From assembly GCA_002354035.1 (NCBI GenBank), contig DEKU01000044.1:1-58400 (forward strand): a stretch of 58,400 nucleotides of DNA. Direction: 5' to 3'. The stretch's first letter is position 1. Every line of letters starts with the position of its first letter. Under the pieces are notes generated by a model, which made no database searches, was not told where the DNA came from, and saw nothing but the letters and a program-made list of their open reading frames with translations. Source of the stretch: Bacteroidales bacterium UBA2714. GTDB lineage: Bacteria > Bacteroidota > Bacteroidia > Bacteroidales > P3. A program made the translations under genes and the position numbers. Below, in pieces: positions 53,557 through 58,400 of the stretch.

Positions 53557-54353
53557 TTAACATGGATAATTATGAGGGGTATCTGTACCTCTATCAAGAA
53601 GGGGAGCTGGACAGCCAGACCCGCGCCGAGGTGGAGCGTTTCCTGCTGGAGCATCCCGACATCCGCGAGGAGATGGATACCTACTATGACCCCACGCTGG
53701 TGGTCACAGCCGAACCTCCTGCCGACAAGGCCCGATGGGGGGTCCTGCGCCGCCGTTGGTCCTACGCCGCAAGCATCGTGGTGGCCATGGGGCTGGCGGT
53801 CTACCTCCTGATGCCTTCTGTTGGCAACAGGGAATCACTCGTGGCCACAAACAAAACCTCCGAAACAGCCTTGGACAGCTCGGCTCCCGGTTTGCCACAT
53901 ACAGTCACGCACGAATCAGAAAAGCCCCGATTGGTGGCGGAGAATTTGCCGCAGGCCATGCATGCTCCTAAAAAGGTTTTGGCCCATCCTGCCGCCGTGC
54001 CGCTCCACCCGGCGGTTGCAAACCAACGCTCTTCTAATTTAGAGACAACTGACATTCGGCCAGAGAACATCGCTCCCCTCCCGCAGCAAGCCAACAGCGT
54101 TGCCCCCGTTGCTACGAACCCGCTTCCAACTTCCGACGTCATATATTGCGACTGCCTTGCTGTTGATATGATCTCAGTAGACAATATGGCCGAGGATGTG
54201 CCTAACAGCCATGCCTACCCCGCCACTCAAACCAATCTCGCCAGCCTGCTGATGGCTTCTTCTGCCCAAAGAAGACAGGAACTCAGGGACTTTTTATTCC
54301 GAAACCAGCCCGACCAGGAACAAATGACACAGTTAGCAATAGTAATTTATTAA
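53553..54353 (+). CDS. Putative anti-sigma factor, single-pass membrane protein
   Basis: The 266-aa product starts with a cytoplasmic N-terminal domain (residues about 4-60; NYEGYLYLYQEGELDSQTRAEVERFLLEHPDI) like those of short anti-sigma/anti-sigma-like proteins. One membrane segment follows at about 71-87 (YAASIVVAMGLAVYLLM), then a long, probably periplasmic, low-complexity Ala/Pro/Ser-rich part. No zinc-binding HxxxCxxC motif is present. The anti-sigma role is inferred from the 4-bp overlap with the sigma gene and topology. A second ATG at 53562 would remove only three residues. Confidence 0.75.
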   Translation: MINMDNYEGYLYLYQEGELDSQTRAEVERFLLEHPDIREEMDTYYDPTLVVTAEPPADKARWGVLRRRWSYAASIVVAMGLAVYLLMPSVGNRESLVATNKTSETALDSSAPGLPHTVTHESEKPRLVAENLPQAMHAPKKVLAHPAAVPLHPAVANQRSSNLETTDIRPENIAPLPQQANSVAPVATNPLPTSDVIYCDCLAVDMISVDNMAEDVPNSHAYPATQTNLASLLMASSAQRRQELRDFLFRNQPDQEQMTQLAIVIY

Positions 54354-54372
54354 TCATCAAAGCATATTCAAC

Positions 54373-55437
54373 ATGAAAAAAGGGTTTTTATTCGTCTGCA
54401 TCGCGCTACTCTTTCTTATGGGCAATGCGCAGACCAACACTTATCGCCAAAACATCAATCAGGAAATCAGACAACTGAAAGTGACGGGTGGTTGCATAGT
54501 GCATTTGCAACTGGATACCTGCAACTGGGTGGCCTACAAGGGTGCGCTCCCCCCGGAGTCGAAGCAACTGGTGATTGTGGAGAACAACACCCTCACCACC
54601 ACCGAAGCCGCCAACGGCAAAACTCTCTATGTGGGTACTTCTGCCGGTAAGGACACGAACCTTATGTTCGAAGTGAGCGACAACGCCATCGTACTCTATG
54701 ACAACCAATACTACATGGATTGTCAGGTATCGACAAGAACGGCTGAGGTCGACGACCAACCCGAGCGCGACTGGACAGGCCTTGGCAAATACGGTGCCGA
54801 GAAACGCTTGTTATGGGACTTCTTTTTTGGCAGCGCCACATGGGCTGTGGGTGGGCAGTCGTTTGGCAGCAGCACCTATCCCACCTCTATCGGCGGCTGG
54901 TTGAGCCATACGGGCTTCCAGACAGGATACTCGCTCTATATGGACGACCATATTGCAGCTGGTATAGGAATTGGCTACACCCTGCATAACAACCAATTCA
55001 AGAAACCCTACATCGACTATTTAGCCAACGATAACGCACTCATCCCTGTCAGTTCCACGCTGCCCGGGAAATGGACCACCACGGCCACCACCCTGTCCAT
55101 TGGCGTGCCGCTGCACTTTATCTTCTACCCTAATAAACAAAAACACTATTTTAATATGCGCTTGGAGCTGATTCCTCAATTAGCTGTTATACAAGAATTG
55201 CAGCAAGATTATACCTATGAGGAGAACGGTGTCACCACCGATACCCGCCACACCCGCGACATGAATTTCAACCTCTTCAACCTCACCACCCGCCTCAGCA
55301 TCAACTTCGGGGTGATTGGTGCCTACGCCGAAATAGGTCTCACACCGCTGGGTCGTGACCTCGACTTCATGGGGACCGCCATCGCTCCCCGAAATGCATC
55401 CTTTGGCCTGAGAATAAACTTGTTTGAGCTGCTGTAA
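54373..55437 (+). CDS. Outer-membrane beta-barrel protein
   Basis: The 354-aa product has a signal peptide (MKKGFLFVCIALLFLMGNA). Residues about 20-130 form a beta-rich periplasmic domain similar in pattern to DUF2807-like adhesin domains (LKVTGGCIVHLQLDTC... KGALPP... NNTLTTTEAANGKTLYV). From about 140, alternating amphipathic strands (FFFGSATWAVGG, GYSLYMDDHIAAGIGIGYTL, PLHFIFYPNKQKHYFNMRLELIPQ, GAYAEIGLTPLG) end in FGLRINLFELL, a typical OMP finish. It follows the putative anti-sigma gene by 19 bp and could be a target or sensor of that system. The operon ends with a terminator. Confidence 0.8.
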   Translation: MKKGFLFVCIALLFLMGNAQTNTYRQNINQEIRQLKVTGGCIVHLQLDTCNWVAYKGALPPESKQLVIVENNTLTTTEAANGKTLYVGTSAGKDTNLMFEVSDNAIVLYDNQYYMDCQVSTRTAEVDDQPERDWTGLGKYGAEKRLLWDFFFGSATWAVGGQSFGSSTYPTSIGGWLSHTGFQTGYSLYMDDHIAAGIGIGYTLHNNQFKKPYIDYLANDNALIPVSSTLPGKWTTTATTLSIGVPLHFIFYPNKQKHYFNMRLELIPQLAVIQELQQDYTYEENGVTTDTRHTRDMNFNLFNLTTRLSINFGVIGAYAEIGLTPLGRDLDFMGTAIAPRNASFGLRINLFELL

Positions 55438-55451
55438 TATCCATTTCGATC

Positions 55452-55493
55452 AAAAGAGGGCATCTCTCCACATTGGGGGATGCCCTCTTTTTT
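55452..55493 (+). terminator. Intrinsic terminator of the sigma-factor operon
   Basis: AAAAGAGGGCATC pairs perfectly with GATGCCCTCTTTT (13 bp including the A-U flank), followed by further T. Confidence 0.9.
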
Positions 55494-55620
55494 GCCTATA
55501 GTCTACATCCCCAAAAAAACTGAAAGGGCATAAACCTATATGGCTCAACGGCAACGCATTGGGCAAATCAACGCGGGGGGCAAACAACGCTCTGAAAGAA
55601 TCCAGATTCTTATGGCACAC

Positions 55621-56142
55621 CTATATGGTTTCGCGCCATCGTTTCGACAGTTCCCAGATGACGATGGCGGCGGCACAGCTGATGTTGAGGGAGTGTTTGG
55701 TGCCGCTCTGGGGTATCTCGATGCTGCCGTCGCAGAGGGGGAGCAATGCCTCCTGCACTCCTTCCACTTCGTTGCCAAAGATTATAGCCACTCGCTCACC
55801 AAGGGCTTCGGGCAGACGGTCAAGCTTGATGCTGTCGTCCACCTGCTCGATGGCGTAAATCTTATATCCCTGGGCTTTCAATGCGCTGACACAATCGGCC
55901 GTCTCTTCATAGTAAGTCCAATCCACGCTTTCCTCGGCACCGAGGGCGGTCTTGTGGATGTCGCGGTGAGGCGGTGTGGAGCAGATGCCGCACAGGCATA
56001 TCCGCTCAACCCGGAAGGCATCGGAGGTGCGGAACACCGAGCCAATATTGTTCTGGCTACGGACATTGTCCAACACTACAGTAAGGGGCAGCTTTTCAGC
56101 TTCCTTGTATTCCTGCACCGACAGGCGGTGCAACTCGTCCAT
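55621..56142 (-). CDS. TrmH/SpoU-family RNA 2'-O-methyltransferase
   Basis: The 173-aa SPOUT enzyme methylates ribose in tRNA or rRNA. Motif 1 is VVLDNVRSQNNIGSVFRTSDAF, motif 2 is VAIIFGNEVEGV, and motif 3 is IPQSGTKHSLNISCAAAIVIWE. I take the ATG at 56142 (MDELHRLSVQEYKEAEK). An in-frame TTG at 56160 would add THKLS and give an N-terminus closer to Bacteroides relatives. The frame remains open much further upstream only because it runs into the GAATGTGT repeat, which would translate into a His/Thr/Ser tract and is not part of the protein. It is downstream of sufB. Confidence 0.9.
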   Translation of the reverse strand: MDELHRLSVQEYKEAEKLPLTVVLDNVRSQNNIGSVFRTSDAFRVERICLCGICSTPPHRDIHKTALGAEESVDWTYYEETADCVSALKAQGYKIYAIEQVDDSIKLDRLPEALGERVAIIFGNEVEGVQEALLPLCDGSIEIPQSGTKHSLNISCAAAIVIWELSKRWRETI

Positions 56143-56160
56143 CGAAAGTTTGTGTGTCAA

Positions 56161-56347
56161 CTGTGAATGCTTGAATCTTGAATGTGTGAATAGAATACTT
56201 GAATGTGTTAATGTGTGAGTGTGTGAATGCGTGAATACGTTAATGTGTGAATACGTGAATCTTGAATGATTGAATGTATGAATGTATGAATGTATGAATG
56301 TGTGAACCCGATTAACACATTCCCACATTAACGCATTAACACATTCA
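56161..56347. repeat. Degenerate tandem GAATGTGT octamer repeat with inverted end
   Basis: About 17 variants of TGAATGTG (with TTAATGTG, GAATACGT, GAATGTAT) run from 56164 to about 56305. The end (56310-56346) carries the complement (ATTAACACATTCCCACATTAA), so the tract can fold back on itself. A short piece of the same kind lies at 28577-28610. It fills the gap between sufB and the methyltransferase gene. Confidence 0.85.
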
Positions 56348-56360
56348 TCTTACATCCTTT

Positions 56361-57809
56361 TTATCCCACGCTGCCTTCCAGCGAGATGCTGAGCAGCTTC
56401 TGCGCCTCGACGGCAAACTCCATAGGCAGCTTCTTCAGCACATCCTTGGCATAGCCGTTCACTATCAGTCCCACGGCGCTCTCGGCGGTGATGCCGCGCT
56501 GCTGACAATAGAAGAGCTGGTCTTCCGATATCTTCGACGTGGTGGCTTCATGCTCCAGGATGGCACTGCTGTTGTTGGCCTTGATATACGGCCACGTGTG
56601 TGCCCCACATTGGTCACCCAACAGCAGCGAGTCGCACTGCGAGAAATTGCGGGCATTCTCGGCACTCTTGTTTATCTGCACCAAGCCTCGGTAGCTGTTC
56701 TGGCTATGCCCGGCGCTGATGCCTTTCGACATGATGGTGCTGTGCGTATTCTTGCCCACGTGGATCATCTTGGTGCCCGTGTCGGCCTGCTGGTAGTTGT
56801 TCGTGACGGCCACGCTGTAGAATTCGGCCGTACTGTCATCTCCTTGCAGGATGCAACTTGGGTACTTCCATGTCACGGCGCTGCCCGTCTCCACCTGCGT
56901 CCATGAAATCTTGCTGTGCGAACCCTTGCAGATGCCGCGTTTGGTGACGAAATTATAGATACCCCCTTTGCCTTCCTTGTCACCGGGGTACCAGTTCTGA
57001 ACAGTGCTGTACTTCACTTCCGCATCCTTCAGGGCAATAATCTCCACGATAGCTGCGTGCAGCTGGTTCTCGTCGCGCTGCGGAGCCGTGCAGCCCTCCA
57101 TATAGCTCACATAGGCCTCCTCATCGGCAATGATGAGTGTGCGCTCAAACTGGCCTGTGCCGCGGGCATTGATGCGGAAATAGCTCGACAACTCGATGGG
57201 GCAACGCACCCCCTTGGGAATATAGCAGAACGACCCGTCGCTGAACACAGCTGAGTTCAAGGCGGCAAAGAAATTGTCGCTGCTCGGCACCACCGAACCC
57301 AGATACTGCTTCACCAAGTCGGGGTACTTCTGCACGGCCTCGCTGATAGGGCAGAACAGAATGCCTTTCTCCTCAAGCACCTTTTGCGACGTCGTCTTCA
57401 CCGACACCGAGTCCATGATGGCGTCGTATGCCACCCCCGCCAGCTCCTTCTGCTCACGCAGGGGAATGCCCAGCTTGTCGAAGGTGGCCAGCAGTTCCGG
57501 ATCCACCTCGTCGAGGCTTTTCTTCTTCTCCTGCTGCTTGGGGGCTGCGTAGTATATGATGTCCTGATAGTCCACCTTGTCATATTTCAGGTGGCCCCAC
57601 TCCGGCTCTTCCATGGTCTGCCAGCGGCGGAAAGCCTCCAGCCTGAACTCCAACAGCCATTCTGGCTCATTCTTTTTCTTAGATATTAGGCGTATCACAT
57701 CCTCGTTGAGGCCTTTCCCGATGGTGTCAGTCTCAATATTTGTCACAAAGCCCCACTTATAATCCTCATGGGTAACTTCCTGTATGATACTATTATTGTC
57801 TTCTGCCAT
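56361..57809 (-). CDS. sufB: Fe-S cluster assembly scaffold SufB
   Basis: This 482-aa protein is the scaffold subunit of the SufBC2D complex that builds iron-sulfur clusters. Typical segments are YKWGFVTNIETD at the N-terminus, KGVRCPIELSSYFRIN, YMEGCTAPQRDENQLHAA, CKGSHSKISWTQVETGSAVTWKYPS, and LLGDQCGAHTWPYI with the conserved Cys and ILEHEATTSKI with the conserved Glu near the C-terminus. Length fits. It is the first gene after a consensus promoter on this strand. sufC and sufD are not immediately downstream: the next gene on this strand is the TrmH-family one. Confidence 0.96.
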   Translation of the reverse strand: MAEDNNSIIQEVTHEDYKWGFVTNIETDTIGKGLNEDVIRLISKKKNEPEWLLEFRLEAFRRWQTMEEPEWGHLKYDKVDYQDIIYYAAPKQQEKKKSLDEVDPELLATFDKLGIPLREQKELAGVAYDAIMDSVSVKTTSQKVLEEKGILFCPISEAVQKYPDLVKQYLGSVVPSSDNFFAALNSAVFSDGSFCYIPKGVRCPIELSSYFRINARGTGQFERTLIIADEEAYVSYMEGCTAPQRDENQLHAAIVEIIALKDAEVKYSTVQNWYPGDKEGKGGIYNFVTKRGICKGSHSKISWTQVETGSAVTWKYPSCILQGDDSTAEFYSVAVTNNYQQADTGTKMIHVGKNTHSTIMSKGISAGHSQNSYRGLVQINKSAENARNFSQCDSLLLGDQCGAHTWPYIKANNSSAILEHEATTSKISEDQLFYCQQRGITAESAVGLIVNGYAKDVLKKLPMEFAVEAQKLLSISLEGSVG

Positions 57810-57838
57810 AGCAATGATTCTTCTGTTTTTTCGCCTTG

Positions 57839-57846
57839 CAAAGATA
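57839..57846 (-). promoter_or_regulatory. Bacteroidota -7 promoter element (TATCTTTG) for sufB
   Basis: The minus strand reads TATCTTTG, 29 bp upstream of the sufB start; no good TTTG at -33. Confidence 0.7.
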
Positions 57847-57892
57847 CTACTATTTTTTGAAAGAACCGATACGAACTTACAGTGAACTCAAC

Positions 57893-58400
57893 AAATCACC
57901 CCAACGGGGTATGCCGAAGGTCTGGAGGCGGAGTGCTATTGAGCGGAAACCCCTACGGGCTATCTTGTAGAGGCCAGATTCCCCGGAGGGGATGTCTCTC
58001 AATAGATAAGAGCGAAATAGAAGAAAGATTCCCCGTAGGGGATGACGATTTTGCAGAGAAATGAAGGCGATGATTGAGAGAGAACCCCTACAGGGTATGT
58101 TATCGCTTTGAGTGTCAGTTGCTATTGATAGAAAGCCCTACGGGGCAGTCTTGCCTCTGCGTGTTATGTTAAAGTGAGTTCCATCGTGGTATAGAGATGA
58201 ACTCTTTGACCAGAGCCAGCTGCTGGCATTCACCTCGGAGAGGTGAGACCATTAATAACACCGTACAAGCCAAAGGCGCAGTGCGGTGCCGTACCTCAAC
58301 ACGACATCTTCGTCCCGGAGGGACGCGACAATAGGGGAAACCCCTATGGGCTATCTTGTAGAGGCCAGATTCCCCGTAGGGGATGGCTCTCAATAGATAA
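57893..58400. repeat. Palindromic repeat tract at the right edge, including a 65-bp direct repeat
   Basis: A 65-bp unit at 57945-58009 recurs at 58336-58400 (GAAACCCCTACGGGCTATC, then ATTCCCCGGAGGGGATG). Between them are further short palindromes (CCCCTACAGGG, CCCTACGGGG, TTCCCCGTAGGGGA) and a stretch at about 58249-58330 shared with the 296-bp repeat (ACACCGTACAAGCC, GCGCAGTGCGGTG, GTCCCGGAGGGACGCGACA). No gene is supported in this 500-bp tract; short frames are by-products of the palindromes. Confidence 0.8.

Noticed and set aside
56143..56328. N-terminal His/Thr/Ser extension of the TrmH-family protein
   Set aside because: It is translation of the octamer repeat tract; family similarity begins at about 56142-56160.
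57893..58400. CRISPR array
   Set aside because: Repeat units are of mixed type, individually palindromic and irregularly spaced; no cas gene is nearby.

Overview
The window reads as chromosome of a Bacteroidota bacterium, most likely an uncultured, fairly GC-rich member of the Bacteroidales. The evidence is the recurring TAnnTTTG (-7) promoter motif (usually TATCTTTG), the absence of obvious Shine-Dalgarno sequences, T9SS type A C-terminal sorting domains on secreted proteins, a fimbrillin-like lipoprotein, and typical Bacteroidales versions of TypA, SufB, DUF2027/Smr and the AGCS symporter. I found no rRNA, tRNA or CRISPR array. Genes are packed into operons, often with 4-bp ATGA overlaps.

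Layout. 1-2.0 kb: 5' part of a secreted protein made of exact 50-residue tandem repeats (minus strand, runs off the left edge). 2.5-7.9 kb: sppA-topB-truA-prmA operon closed by a terminator. 8.1-11.0 kb: a large T9SS substrate. 11.2-14.3 kb: an AGCS amino-acid symporter plus a secreted beta-helix-like protein, both very C-rich. 14.5-17.3 kb: an Arg/Ser/Thr-rich secreted protein, a nucleoside phosphorylase and a small secreted protein. 17.7-18.7 kb: a 54-aa peptide followed by a fimbrillin-like lipoprotein. 18.9-23.7 kb: a 1605-aa helicase combining exonuclease-like, RecQ-like and UvrD-like parts. 24.0-29.6 kb: typA, an orphan gene, and a three-gene DNA-repair-like set (two radical SAM proteins and a DUF4130 protein). 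29.7-35.7 kb: a structured RNA followed by a type III-like restriction-modification pair (res-mod). 35.7-41.0 kb (minus): ispG, a DUF2027/Smr protein, a membrane protein, a Mur ligase and an HD-domain hydrolase. 41.3-42.0 kb: an MNT/HEPN pair. 42.3-42.9 kb: a tandem 296-bp palindrome-rich repeat. 43.2-52.9 kb: a second structured RNA, a beta-helix protein and a 2770-aa T9SS giant. 53.1-55.4 kb: ECF sigma, anti-sigma-like and outer-membrane protein. 55.6-57.8 kb (minus): a TrmH-family methyltransferase and sufB. The right edge holds more palindromic repeats.

The most interesting signal is a pair of structured RNAs at about 29.70-29.94 kb and 43.20-43.38 kb. They share an 11-nt block, an 8-nt block and a 9-nt 3' block in the same order over nearly the same length (198 and 182 nt). 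Each folds into a long rod hairpin. In each, the 5' block is complementary to the left arm beside the apical hairpin and the 3'-terminal segment is complementary to its right arm, although the paired sequences differ between the two. Each ends in a U-tract 60-68 nt upstream of a start codon, and each lies downstream of a full TTTG-N19-TATCTTTG promoter. They look like two members of one RNA family, either leader/attenuator elements or independent small RNAs. I cannot assign them to a known family without a covariance-model search.

Other points: the res-mod pair has a compositionally foreign target-recognition segment and a nuclease motif lacking the usual lysine, and the repair cluster, tripartite helicase, R-M system and HEPN/MNT pair together give the middle of the window a genome-maintenance and defence flavour.
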